Below are positions 11,635 to 23,130 of a stretch of 64,000 nucleotides of DNA, one piece after another. Position numbers and translations under genes: made by a program. A model generated the notes under the pieces. The model saw nothing but the letters and a program-made list of their open reading frames with translations, ran no database searches and had not been told where the DNA came from. The DNA is taken from NCBI GenBank assembly GCA_035048815.1, contig JAUCBN010000034.1:7294737-7358736 (forward strand), given 5' to 3'. The stretch is from Abelmoschus esculentus. Taxonomy: Eukaryota; Streptophyta; Magnoliopsida; Malvales; Malvaceae. The stretch's first letter is position 1. Every line of letters begins with the position of its first letter.

Positions 11635-11760
11635 AGTCAACGTATGTTAGAATTAATCTCCATGAAAATTATACCCCAAACATGTTTGCCTATATTGACT
11701 TTTTCAATAATACTATATTAAATTTGAAATTACGAAACTGTGGTTAAAGGTCAAAGTCAA
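11635..11760 (-). promoter_or_regulatory. W-box cluster upstream of the glycine-rich gene
   Basis: Four TTGAC-core W-boxes, the binding element of WRKY transcription factors, fall within 130 bp. They are the complement of AGTCAA at 11635-11640, TTGACT on the plus strand at 11695-11700, and a tight pair read on the minus strand as TTGACTTTGACC (11749-11760). This density suggests defence- or stress-responsive control by WRKY factors; that is an inference from the motifs. Confidence 0.5.
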
Positions 11761-12108
11761 GCATACATAAATATGTGCGCAATAGAAAAACAAAGGCATA
11801 TACGAAGTTTGAATTAATGTTTGTATCAAAGAAACAGTTATCTCCCCCGGGTGGGGTGCGGAACTTGACTGTTTCTGTGAGCACAACGCGGCGTTTGACG
11901 TTATATTACCGAATGGTTCAACTTCAAAAAATTTATTGACCTAACACAGTTACGTCTCTCCATTGTAAAGAGTGTGACGCATGGAAATACCCTGCCCCAA
12001 ACATTTAAAAGTGAAGAGGCAAATTTAATAAATAACTAAATTTAAAAAAAATTATATACAAGGAAAAAAATTGTAAAAATTTTAGGCCGAATAATATCCT
12101 CTCTCCAC

Positions 12109-12300
12109 GAAAAATTATATCATGGGTCAATCCCACCACGTGTCTATGGGACCGACCAATAAAAACTACTCATCTTTCCATGTCATATTTTTTTCTAAGT
12201 GATTTTTCACTTGAAAAATTAAAAAATAATGAGGTGGCTAGTTTTTATTGGTCGATCTCATGGATGACGTGATGGGACTGACCCATGATATAATTTCTCC
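12109..12300. mobile_element. 192-bp MITE with 8-bp TSD
   Basis: Nearly the whole element is one imperfect palindrome. The left arm begins GAAAAATTATATCATGGGTC and the right arm, reverse-complemented, begins GGAGAAATTATATCATGGGTC. Homology of the arms extends through the ACCAATAAAAACTA block about 60 bases in. It is flanked by a perfect direct repeat CTCTCCAC at 12101-12108 and 12301-12308. The 8-bp duplication fits a hAT-type MITE; a 9-bp duplication with one mismatch (Mutator type) cannot be excluded. No protein is encoded. Confidence 0.85.
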
Positions 12301-12308
12301 CTCTCCAC

Positions 12309-13382
12309 CCATGTAATTTCGTCATTTAGTTTAATTGTATGAATTTATAATTTATGATATATGGTTAAAATTTAAGATTTAAAGATTAAAATTTAGATTT
12401 TAAGGTGATATAATTCCGGATTTATGTTTTAACGTATAGACCATAATTTAACCCTAAACGTTAAATTTTAAACACGTTCTTAAATTTAAGACTTTCATTA
12501 AAACCCTAAACATTTTACTTTAAATAAAATTTCAAAGCTCTAAAACTAAGATGACTACAAAAATGTAGTTTTCAGAAGTATTTATATATGAAATAATTAT
12601 CCTAAAATCAAGTTTTTACAAGCATTTATGCATAAAAATTTTAAACCTAAAACTAAAATGATTATGGAAATTAAAATTTCGCCATCGACATATTAAAAAT
12701 AAAATACTAATATAGCAATCAGAAATAAAAGATTTTTTTCAAAACTCAACCAATTAGACTAGCATAAACAATATTCAATTTTAATTTTAAGATACTTTTT
12801 TCACCGCTCAATTTTAAAATATTTTAGTTTCATCACTCAAGTTTTTGAATTTGCCTTTTAACACTCAATTGTTAAATTTTTAATGTTGTTTATTTATTTT
12901 TATTAATTTATGAAAAAAATCATTAAATCTTTATCTAAAATCAACATATATTTTTATTTACCTTGGAAATTTCATGCAACCTTTGAAATTGATATTTTTA
13001 GTCACTACGTTGTTTTCTATGTGATGACATTATGACATAGCTACATTATATAATTTTTTAACGTGATAAAATCCTCTTTAAAAAATTTAAAGGATAAACA
13101 TAAAAATTTAATTTGAAGACGTCAACAATCCCATAAGTAACGTAATTACATAGAAAATGATAATCCCCACGAATAAAATTGATTTAATCAAAATATAATA
13201 ATTGATTTAATAAATAATATAATAATTTGATTTGAAATAGAATATAAAGACATAATTTTACTATTCAAATTTATATCTTTATCCATAGAAAATATGTCTT
13301 AAAATTTATATTTTATCATTTTTTCAAGAATCTCATGAATGAATGAAACTTATTTAATCAAAAATATTTTGACTCAAAATAT
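12309..13382. other. AT-rich spacer, nothing recognised
   Basis: No ORF of note, no RNA gene and no convincing element boundary. The part around 12340-12560 is rich in AACCCTAAA/TTTAAGATTT words, a common low-complexity pattern in plant intergenic DNA. Confidence 0.4.
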
Positions 13383-14292
13383 GATGATATTTTAATTCAT
13401 ATTTTATTGTGGATCTAATTATAATTATTTTTCATAAGGATTTTTATGACACGACTCCTCTTCCCAATATGAATACATGATTTCCTTGAATTGTTAAGTC
13501 GTTTGCATAAATGATGATATATCTCATACAACTATTTCACTAGCAAAAATATTAGTTCTCATGGGTATGTTTTCGTATAGCTGTGGACATCTTCTGGTTC
13601 TATAAGAGTTTGAGAGAAATATGTCTAATAATCTCCTTGAAACAACCTTATTTCACTCTCACATAGGTGACTTATTTTGTCCGGCACTCCGAATCACACA
13701 ATGATCATTAAAAACTTTGATAAACTTATTCTACTTTTAAAAACTACTAACATCATAGGAACAAACTTCGAAGAATACCCCCCATAATGATTACACAAAT
13801 TTATGCAAGTAGGTTATCCTTTTGAACCTAGATATTGGGATCTCTAACCAACTAAGTAGTTTTTTATTCATATAAACCCTTAAATTTTTATGGGCTTTAA
13901 TCTCATTTCTTTCGTTGTCTTCTCAGTCTGATCTCAAGATAAGATTTTAGTTAGCGGGTTTGCTATGTTATCTTTTCATTTTACAATGTTAATAAAGATA
14001 ATTTCATTTAAGATCAATTGTCTAACGAAATTATATCGATGACACATTTATAACGATTTATTATTATATATAAAGTTTTACGCTCTAACAACTGTTGTTT
14101 GGTTACCACAACATATACATTCTATGGGCACAAACTTTTTCCATTCAGGAATATCCTGAAGAAAGTATTAAGTCATTCAACTTCTTTTCTAGTTTTGTCT
14201 AAAGATACAAACTCATATTTTACTGTGGATCTAATTATAATTATTTTTTATAAGGATTTTCATGACACGACTCCTCTTCCCAATATGAATAC
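13383..14292. repeat. About 90-bp direct repeat pair, 820 bp apart
   Basis: The block ATTGTGGATCTAATTATAA...GACACGACTCCTCTTCCCAATATGAATACAT at about 13405-13480 recurs at about 14220-14292 with only a few differences. The pair brackets the copia RNase H relic. It could be what remains of a copy made during a transposition or of a deletion between repeats; it does not start with TG, so it is not simply a pair of LTR ends. Confidence 0.7.
13860..14130 (-). pseudogene. copia RNase H C-terminal relic
   Basis: Read on the minus strand, a frame crossing a few stops gives a CHRYNFVRQLI block, then LNEIIFINIV and KDNIANPLTKILS, then a basic MRLKPIK tail. This is the conserved end of copia RNase H, where the family has RHN-VRQL and KDNxADPLTK. 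The upstream part (14085-14130) adds QTTVVRA and NFIYNNKS remnants. No LTR or RT is attached on either side, so it is an isolated minus-strand fragment. Confidence 0.65.
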
Positions 14293-14366
14293 ATATCCAA
14301 TAATAACTTTTGTATCTTGGATATCAGATATTCAACTAACATTAGTATATCCTTTTAAAATAGTAG

Positions 14367-14905
14367 TGTAACATCCTGATCCAGATCTAAAGTATTATAT
14401 TTGGGTCTCTAAAATTGACTCATCAAAATTTTCATTTAAAAACATAACTTCAATATTTCTCAAGATATATATTTCTATAAATCAATGTAGATAAATAATA
14501 TTTAAAAAGATTTTAAAAAATAGAAGCATCGATTTAAAATACATTGTTTGACTAAATAGGAATAATACTCCAAATAAGATTACAGACGTTTTATGAATAC
14601 AATGAGTCTAAACTAAACCATCAAACATTATACTTTAAAGCAACCACAGTGCTGGGAAGTCCTCCTCGATAAGCTCCTCCAAAGAAAACTTGTCAACCCA
14701 TGTAGTAAACCCCCCACAATTTTGCACGTTAAGCTAATAAAGCTAATTAATATATTTCTACTCTAGTGTAATTCATGAATATCATAAAACAAGAATGTAC
14801 AATAAAATAATCAAGAGTGCATAGAATAAACTTTACATAAAAATAAGATCATCTTCTAGCTTACCCTAGTTAGAGTTCACAATACTTGTCTCTAAGAATC
14901 AATAA
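14367..14905 (+). mobile_element. Left part of LTR of element Y, split by X
   Basis: The segment starts TGTAACATCCTGATCC, the usual start of the long gypsy-type LTRs in this window, and runs without coding content to the AATAA target duplication of the X element. The sequence on the other side of X (29475-29870) continues to a TGGTATCAGAGC primer site at 29873, so 14367-14905 plus 29475-29870 together look like one roughly 0.93-kb 5' LTR. No target duplication was found for Y itself. Confidence 0.5.
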
Positions 14906-15315
14906 TGTTAGGCTTGATGTACTCAATGGAAAACCGATTAAATTAACCAAGTGATGAAGAAATGCTAATTTGGGTGATTTGAGGTGGAAGCATAAAGATA
15001 AGAAATTAACACAAGGATTTAGAGTGGTTCGGACTTTTAACCCAAGTCCTACATCCATTACCTTAGCTTAACACTAAGGATTTCCACAATTCACTAAGAA
15101 TTCAACCTTTTGAGGAACAAAGGGATAACCTTACAACCTTGATTTACAACCTGAATCAAGCATCCAAAGTTCACAACCAAACTTTGGGAATTCAGTCACA
15201 AAGAGAATTCTAGGCAAACTTGTAATCCTTCTATTAAGGTTAATTATTTGCAACTATGTTCTCAACAAATCCTAAGACACTTGAGCATACATATACATTA
15301 AGCTTACAAGTGTTG
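14906..15315 (-). repeat. X LTR A, first fragment
   Basis: It starts TGTTAGGCTT and aligns closely with 28523-28800 of LTR B (for example the blocks near GGAAAACCGATTAAATTA and CAAGGATTTAGAGTGGT). LTR B lacks about 200 bp present here after the GTTCACAA block, an internal deletion in LTR B. The fragment ends at the TGTTG target duplication of the inserted copia. Confidence 0.85.
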
Positions 15316-15534
15316 TGTTAGTTGTAGTGTATTGTGGATTAGTTTAGATAGAGTAGGATTCATACTTTATCTTAACTCTATCTTATCAGAGTTTTAAATT
15401 TTAAATTTAATTTTTCTTATCCTAGAGGTTATCTGTTTAGTTTTAAACTCTCTTGTAAAAGCATATATAATGGACTCTTATCTTTCAAATAAAACATCAT
15501 CTCACAGAGTTCATTTAACACTCTGTTTCTTACA
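15316..15534 (+). repeat. 5' LTR of the copia element
   Basis: 219 bp, TGTTAG...TTACA. It matches the 3' LTR closely along its length except for about 36 bp (TCCTAGAGGTTATCTG...) missing from the 3' copy between short CTT repeats. It contains an ATATAATGG TATA-like site near 15465 and an AATAAA poly(A) signal at 15488-15493. Confidence 0.93.
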
Positions 15535-15823
15535 TGGTATCAGTTTAGGAGCTGGTCTTTATCTCTGATTTTTTTCTCTCTCGGTTTCTTCTTTGTTTTT
15601 CTTTCCATGGCTTGTTTTGAACCCAATACATCTAACCTTAGTTCCCAAAAAAATCCTCGAAATCTGAATTTAAGATTTAAGATTCTTTTTCTTCTCCTAT
15701 CACATGCTATAAACTACAACAGATTGAGGAATTTCACTAGATTTTTGGCACTCTTTCCTCTAAATCATCCTCTACAGCCCTATAAGGCAGAATTTCCTGT
15801 TTGGCAACCTCTAATCCTCTATC

Positions 15824-17595
15824 ATGGATTTTAGATTCAGGTGCATCCGATCATATGACAAGAAACCTTCAACTCTTTCACACCTGTAACCATTGCAACT
15901 CAAAACCTCCATCAAAGTTGTTGATGGTTCTCTGTCCTAAGTAAAAGGAAGTGGCACTATTCTAGTGGGTGGTAAATTGGTTTTGTCCAATGTGTTATAT
16001 GTTCATAATTTGGCCTGTAACTTGTTATGAGTTATTAAGTTGGTTCAAGGTGCTAATTTTGATGCTAACTTTGAACTTCATGGGTGTGTATTTCAGGCAC
16101 AAGGCTCGAAGAAGGTGATTGGCAGTGCTAGGCTATCCAATGGTTTTTATATCCTTGATGAATTACCATCCCAACCCGATTCAGTTGCAACTTGTTTTAA
16201 GATTTCATCGTCTTCTTTAAGTGAACCTAGTGATATTATGTTATGGCACCTTAGGCTGGGACATCCAAATTTTTCGTATCTTTCAAAATTGTTTCCCAAG
16301 TTATTTAGCAACAACCAACCTCAATCTTTTACTTGTGAAGTATGTCAACTTGCTAAACATAAAAGGCAAACGTATGCACCTTCTTCTTTTACACCCACAT
16401 CTCTTTTTTCTATAATACACAATGATATTTGGGGTCCATCTAAGGTTAAAAGCTTATCCGGGTCTAGGTGGTTCATTACCTTTATTGATGACTATTTTAT
16501 GATTACTTGGACCTTTTTAATGAGGGAAAAGGGTGAAGTTGAGTCGATTTTCAAAAATTTCTATCAAATGATTGAAACTCAATTTGAGACACGTATTGAA
16601 GTTGTCAGGAGTGATAATGGGAGTGAGTACCTTAGTAAGTCCCTCGAGTGTTATTTTAGGAAAAAAAGCATCTTTCACCTAACTTCTTGTGTCAACACTC
16701 CTCAATAAAATGGAGTAACTAAAAGGAAAAATAGACATCTCCTAGAGGTTACCAGGTCTCTTCTTTTTTCGGCTAAAGCACCTAAATATCTTTGGGGGGA
16801 AGCTTTACTTACTGCCACCTACCTTATCAAAAGAATGCTTAGAAAAATCTTGGGTTTTAAATCACCAAAAGAAGTCTTATACAAACATTTTCCTCACTTT
16901 AAACCTCTGCCATCCATTCTTTCTCTTTGGGTATTTGTTGCACAGCTTTTGTTCATGTCCATGAGAAAAATAGAAGTAAGTTGGACCCCAAATCAATCAA
17001 ATGTGTATTTATAGGATATTCCTCTAGTCAGAAGGGTTATAAGTGTTATTCTCCTATTACTAAAAAGACTTATGTTTCTTTTGATGTCACTTTTTTTGAG
17101 AATAAACCATATTTTACAGGGACTGAATTTCAACGGGGGAGAATTGAGGAACTTCAGTCCTCTATTGTTCAAACTTCTATCATTCCTCCGCTACTAGACA
17201 TTCCTCTCATGCCCTCTCCTGAAACCACAAGATTTGAAAACACTTGTACAACACCTCCTCCATCACATATGGTTGTAACACAAATTACCTTTACCTCTAT
17301 GCAACAACAGCCTGCAGACAATCCATTAAAGGTGTATACCAAGAGAAAAAGAGCCCCTAATGAAGGAGATAGCCAGCCTGGAACCTATCAAGAATCAGAT
17401 TGAAGTCCTGTTGCTGCTGAACTAGAGGTAAATACTACTATTGTTGAGATTGAAGGTAACATTGATCCTCAAGATTCTAATTACCTTTATGACTTTCCGA
17501 TTGCAATTAGAAAGAGAGTAAGAAAATGCACCATGCACCCAATTAACAAATTTGTTGCCTATGGTAAACTTCAACCCACTTTTAAGGCATTTACA
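15824..17595 (+). pseudogene. copia pol, part 1 (protease, integrase)
   Basis: The protease motif W-I-L-D-S-G-A-S-D-H-M-T starts at 15824 with its DSG intact. The pre-integrase and zinc region (HLRLGHPNF, then CEVCQLAKHK) lies at about 16245-16365. The integrase core has Asp at 16424 (NDIWGP) and Asp at 16613 (RSDNGSEY). A CAA-TAA stop interrupts at 16706, and the expected catalytic Glu of the ERKN motif is Lys at 16721-16723. The integrase C-terminal and linker part (16927-17403, FIGYSSSQKGYKCYSP) continues in another frame to the insertion point at 17596. The longest intact pieces are 16040-16708 and 16927-17403. Confidence 0.88.
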
Positions 17596-17600
17596 ACTAA

Positions 17601-20600
17601 TGTAACCCCCTCGACCTAGTCTAGACACCACACGACTTGAACGAGTTACACAGGGAATACCGAGGCTAATTCGGAGACTTGCCACGATAAACAATCCTAA
17701 TTTTTTTTCTTTTTATCTTATCTAGATGTTTTAATTAGATACTACATGTTCATGCAAGGACTAAGTTCAATTGCAGCGAAAATTGATAAGAAACGAGTCC
17801 TAATTTAACCCAACAAGTTACAAGGACCTAATTGTAATTTTCTAGAAATTTATGGATCAATTATGAAATTAAAGTTACCAACATTTAATTAATTTCATTA
17901 CATGCTTGTATCTCAAATTTTAGCTTAAAATAATATTTACAACTCATTTAATTACATGCTCAAAGTTTAAGGACTATTTTCAGCCTCCAAATGTTTCATG
18001 ACATTCTCTACATGCAAATTTACCTAAAAACACTTTAAGCACAAATCAAGGCATATTAGCTAGATGCAATTCAACCTAGTTAGCAACAATATATTCAACT
18101 CCTAAGAGTATGCTTCAATATTAACAATCTTATAAACATACGAAAGAACCACCTCAATATACTCAACATGATTTCTAGATGCATTCCAACCTAAATAACA
18201 ACATCATAGATTCGACTCATAATTAGTCAGGCTTCATTATCAACAACACTCAAATTCAAACATAGGTATATCAAGAATCAAATTTCAATATAACTTTTAT
18301 TATAACTAATAAACAATTCAAGTCAAAGTCGTAAAGTTAATATCAACGTAGATAAACATCAAACGTGTATAATCATACGACTACTACAAGTCTCATCAAT
18401 ACAATAAAATTCTTAACATGGTAACCCATCCCCATTGCTCTCTCGCTACTACTAATATTATAAAGACATACTTGAGCTTTCACTTGGCGGTTACCTGGAT
18501 CCTTGCTTCCCTTTGTTACCTCAATATTATTTACTCTACATTGCAAGGTAAATGAGAGGGTAAGCATAAGATTAGTGAGTGAATAAAAACATATTTAAAA
18601 ACACATTTGAAAACACCTTACAATGCAGCCCATATTAAAACAATTTCTTCAATTTAAAAACATGTCATGCTCTTTATAAAACAAAACAAACATGGTCAAC
18701 GCCACTTTTTAAAACTCAGTAAGTGTCATCAAACCATGGCTAACAATGCCATCATTAAAATTTAGTAAAACCCTTTTTAAAATCACATGCTTTAAAAGCT
18801 AAAACACAAGTCTTACATGTTGCTCACATAGCAATGCTTACATATGCATCTCAATGCACAAAGCTCAAGTCTTACATGCTAACAACATAGCAATGCTTAA
18901 ATCACATGCATACCAATGCACAAAACCTCGCATGCATAATCCCATATGCAACAAGTAAAAACATGACACTTACCTTTGAAAAACATTCATATATATTGGT
19001 GCTAGTGATCCGATTTGTACTACTCCAAATCGTTAGGATAAATGGACAACCGCATGTTAGTACTACTCCTAGAGCATGCGCATGTTGATACTACTCTAAA
19101 CATGAATTATCTCACCTTGGTGTCCGGTGACAGTACTACTCCGATCAACCCGTATGTGACAGTATTACTCCCATCACATAGCATTAGAATAAAAGGCAAA
19201 ATGCAACACACAAGGAATTTATACACGTACGACTTTTGAATGTTTATAGTGCACTATAGACCCTATTGATCGATCAACTTATGCCATAAGTTTCATCACT
19301 TAACTAGCCAATATATTATCAAAAATCAATTCTCAAAACTTAATTCAAAATAGAATTCAAATCACATGTATCCCACATTTCACGCATCACTTGCAAAAAC
19401 TGATAAAACCACTTTTATGTTATTTTTCAAAATGAAATCGTGGGAACATTGAATGCATATAAAATCTCTTTAAAAACAGTTTCATGAGGATTTATATACA
19501 TGCATAATCACATATGCACAACATAACAAGAGCATGACAAATAACGTTGTAAAAACAAGGCATAATATGGGAACCTTTAAGAAAGCAATACTTAGAACTT
19601 ACTTCCGAGTATAGAGACGTTTTTCACACCTTTCATACACCCCCAAAACTTTGAAAATATATTTAAAACCATGCCAAATTGGCAGCCCTCATAATGCACT
19701 CACCGATTTACCGAAACGTGCTCGACAAGTCACCCGAAAACGTGATTCGGCTTTCCGATATTCCTCAAACTTCTTCCTCTACCTCTTGACCTAATTAAAG
19801 CATCAAAACTAGTGGGTTTAGTGCATTAAAACAAACCCAAATATTCCTCAAGTCGGACCGATACATGGCAGACCCTAAAAACACCATAAAACCTAACCGA
19901 AACTCACCAAAAACCTCTCCAAACACCCCCTAAACCTTATGTACGGGTTTAGATACTTAAAAGCCATCTTAATTACATCTAAACACTTCAAGATTCATGT
20001 ATTTTGGCATCAAAAACAGCCATGGAAAACCCTTGAACGAAAATCAAGAAAACAATGGAATTTTTATCAAGAAAACTGATTTTATTGTTTCAAGACTTTA
20101 AATATTATTTCAATCAGCCAAGAACTTAGGAATTTCATTAAAGAACTTTAGGTTTCAGAGGTTTAAAAACAAGTAAAACCGAAGAAAAACAAAGAGATTT
20201 TGAAGTAGAAAAATATAGGAAAATAAACCAATGAAATTTTATTATAAAGATCGGATATTTACCTTGAAAATATGATGAAGAATATGTCTTGGAATGGAAG
20301 AAACCGAGATCTTGGAGAAGGGTTTAAAGCTTGATGGAAAAATAGAGTTTTTCGAGTAAAATCGAAGAAGAAAATTATAAAGAATTAATCAAAATAATTT
20401 TTATTGAAAAGATTGATGTTTACCTTTGAAAATATGATGAAATTGCTGCCAAGAAGATGAAAAGTAGGAATTTTAAAAATAGGTTTAGGTTTATGACATA
20501 AAAATAGGTTTTTAGGATTAATATTAAGTTATTTGGGTTATTAATTAAAATTATGGGTTATGAGTTATTAAAATAGACCATTAGAAGGCTTAGATCAAAG

Positions 20601-20876
20601 CCCCTTAAAAATTCAAAGTTTTAGCATAATTTATGAAATTGTCCTCAAGTTTTCAATTTTTACAAAATACTCACTAATTTCAAAATCTTAGGAATTAAAA
20701 GGTCAATTTTCAAAATTGATTTGACCTAAGTCAAATATATACTAAATAATGATTTTAGGATATTTTTCTATAATTTATTTTGATTAAAAATCAAGTTTTA
20801 AGTATTTAATACAGAACTAGGCTAAACCTACGAAACCGGTTCACTAAACTTTTAGGCCCAATTTTGAGGCGTTACA
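17601..20876 (+). mobile_element. 3.3-kb solo LTR nested in copia pol
   Basis: It starts TGTAACCCCC and ends GGCGTTACA, flanked by the perfect 5-bp target duplication ACTAA (17596-17600, 20877-20881). No internal PBS, PPT, second LTR copy or coding region is present, so it is best read as a solo LTR of a Ty3/gypsy element with very long LTRs (the Del/Tekay chromovirus type has such LTRs; this assignment is inference). It is closely related to 23131-26220 and, in reverse orientation, to 57216-60587. Mid-LTR it has an array of TACTACTCC-type words at about 19015-19175 and an imperfect repeat with AGCAATGCTTA words at 18820-18920. Confidence 0.9.
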
Positions 20877-20881
20877 ACTAA

Positions 20882-22395
20882 CTTAAATAGTGTGCAAATT
20901 CCTAAAATAGCGGAGGAAGCCTTGAAAGATCCTAAATGGAAGAAGGTTGTCGAAGAAGAAGTAAAGGCACTTGAGAAGAATGAAACATGGAGTTTGGCAA
21001 ATCTACCAGAAGAAAAAAGGGTTATTGGATGCAAGTGGGTTTTCACTTTGAAGTACAATTTAGATGGGAGCATTGAAAGGTATAAGGCAAGACTAGTGGC
21101 TAAAGGGTTTACACAATCCTATGGAGTGGATTATCAGGAGACTTTTGTACCGGTGGCCAAATTAAATACTATTAGAGTTCTGTTGTCTATTGTAGTAAAC
21201 AAGGATTGAAAGTTGCACCAACTAGACATTAAGAATGCCTTCCTTAATGGGAGAGGCTTGAGGAGGAAGTATACATGCAAATACCACCTGATCTAGAAGA
21301 TAAAGTAACTAGAAATATAGTGTGCAAACTAAAAAAATCATTGTATGAACTCAAGCAATCTCCAAGGGTGTGGTTTGAGAGGTTTGCAAAAGCTATGGTG
21401 ACAAATGAGTTCAAACAAAGTCAGGTTGATCACACCTTATTTACAAAGGTTGCAGCAAATGGTAAAATAACCTTGTTAATTGTGTATGTTGATGACATAA
21501 TTATTACAAGGGATGATAGTAGTGACATTGATAATTTGAAAGGTGTTCTTGCCCGAGAATTTGAAACAAAGGACCTCGGGAGTCTAAGGTATTTCTTGGG
21601 TATGGAGGTATGAAGGTCTAGTGAAGGTTGAATCATCAACCAAAGGAAGTACATCCTAGATCTTCTCAAGATACTAGAATGCTTAGGTGCAAGTCAACCG
21701 AAACTCCTATGGACCCAGGATTAAAGTTCAACAAAGAAGTAGTTGATAATCCAGTTGACAAAAAACTCTATTAAATGTTAGTTGGAAAATTGATTTATCT
21801 TTCTCTAACAAGGCCAGACATTGCATACTCAGTAAGTATTGCAATCCAGCACATGAGTGACCCTCGAGAAGAACATTTGGAGGCAGTTAACAAAATTTTG
21901 AGGTACCTAAAGTTCACACCTGGTTCTGGACTAATCTTCAGGAAAAGTCTTGACAAAATAGTGAAAGTCTACATAGAATCAAGCTGGGCAGGTGAGCTCA
22001 TTGATAGGCGGTCAGTTAATGAATATTTTGCTTATGTTTGGGGCAACCTAGTTACTTGGAGAAGCAAAAAAAAAAGGTTCTGGTGTCAAGAAATAGTGTT
22101 GAGGCAAAATTTAGAGCATTGGCTCTTGGAATATGTGAGGGAATGTGGATAAAGAGACTTCTGAAGAGTTGGAGTTAGATGGAGAGAATAGGTTCGAAAT
22201 CTACAGTGACATCCAATCAACTATGAGTATTTCTAAGAATCTAGTGTAACATGACAGGACCAATCACATTGAAATTGGTAGGCACTTTAACTATGAGAAA
22301 GTGAATGGTGGGACTGAAGTTAAACTATATTCCGACCAAAAGACAAATTGCTGACATCTTTACTAAAGCACTTCCACGAGCTAAATTTGATGAGT
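20882..22395 (+). pseudogene. copia pol, part 2 (RT, RNase H)
   Basis: This continues the polyprotein after the solo LTR. The RT opens at 20892 (KNETWSLANLPEEKR, then CKWVFTLKYNLDGS and YKARLVAKGFTQ). A stop follows VNKD at 21207 and a frameshift at about 21253. The catalytic YVDD is intact at 21485-21496, and YFLGME ends at a stop near 21611. RNase H follows from 21775 (GKLIYLSLTRPDIAYSVS) with degraded catalytic regions and runs to the FDEFTYKLG motif before the polypurine tract. At least four disruptions are visible. Confidence 0.88.
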
Positions 22396-22443
22396 TCACA
22401 TACAAACTGGGTATATACAACATATACACAGTTTGAGGGGGAG

Positions 22444-22626
22444 TGTTAGTTTTCGTGCATTGTGGATTAGTTTAAATAGAGTAGGAGTTATACTTTATCT
22501 TAACTCTATCTTATCAGAGTTTTAAATTTTAAATTTATTTTTTCTTGTAAAAGTCTATATAATAGATTCTTCTCTTTCAAATAAAACATTATCTCACATG
22601 GTTCATTTAACACTCTGTTTCTCACA
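22444..22626 (+). repeat. 3' LTR of the copia element
   Basis: 183 bp, beginning TGTTAG right after the polypurine tract and ending TCTCACA, followed at once by the TGTTG target duplication. Relative to the 5' LTR it carries an internal deletion of about 36 bp and scattered substitutions, which indicates the insertion is not very recent. Confidence 0.93.
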
Positions 22627-22631
22627 TGTTG

Positions 22632-23130
22632 TCTAGCCAAAAGATGATAATTAAGCTTTAAGACATTTCTTGAATCATATTGTGTTTACAATGTAAGTAT
22701 TTATCTTCTCTTAACGCTTGAGACTTCCTTTTATCATCAAAAATGAGCTTCTAGATGTTGGTGACCATTGGGATTGATTTGGAGCTGTTTAGAGCTTGTT
22801 TCAAGGCTTATTTCTGCTTCTGGTGTATGTGGTATCGAAACACGTGGAAGTCGTTTCGATATTGCTACTTTGGGAAATAACCGTTGAACCTGTATTTAAG
22901 AACCGGTATCGAAACTCCTACAAGGCGTATCGAAACCTTTAGCTCATGGTATCGAAATAGCTAAAATTTGTTTCGATACTACTCTTAGTCGTTGGGGTTT
23001 TTGTAAAGTCATTGGGAGTTTTATAAAACCGTTGGAGGTGTACCAAAACCAAAAATTATAGTGGCAAATGGTATCGAAATAGTCCAACACCGTATCGAAA
23101 AGATTGTCTAATTTTGTCTTTGAAGAGAAT
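22632..23130 (-). repeat. X LTR A, second fragment with TATCGAAAC cluster
   Basis: This continues LTR A of X after the copia insertion and aligns with about 28820-29235 of LTR B. From 22828 to 23110 it carries at least eight GTATCGAAAC / TTTCGATAT half-palindromes in both orientations, spaced at roughly 25-60 bp. It ends where the second solo LTR is inserted. Confidence 0.85.

Larger units (their letters stand above)
15316..22626 (+). mobile_element. Full-length Ty1/copia element in X LTR
   Basis: A plus-oriented copia with 5' LTR 15316-15534, primer site TGGTATCAG at 15535, polypurine tract TTTGAGGGGGAG at 22432-22443 and 3' LTR 22444-22626. It is flanked by the perfect target duplication TGTTG (15311-15315, 22627-22631). 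Its pol gene is interrupted by a 3.3-kb solo LTR (17601-20876), so its own length was about 4.03 kb. Only about 290 bp separate the 5' LTR from the protease motif, so gag is largely deleted. Several stops and frameshifts make it inactive. Confidence 0.93.
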
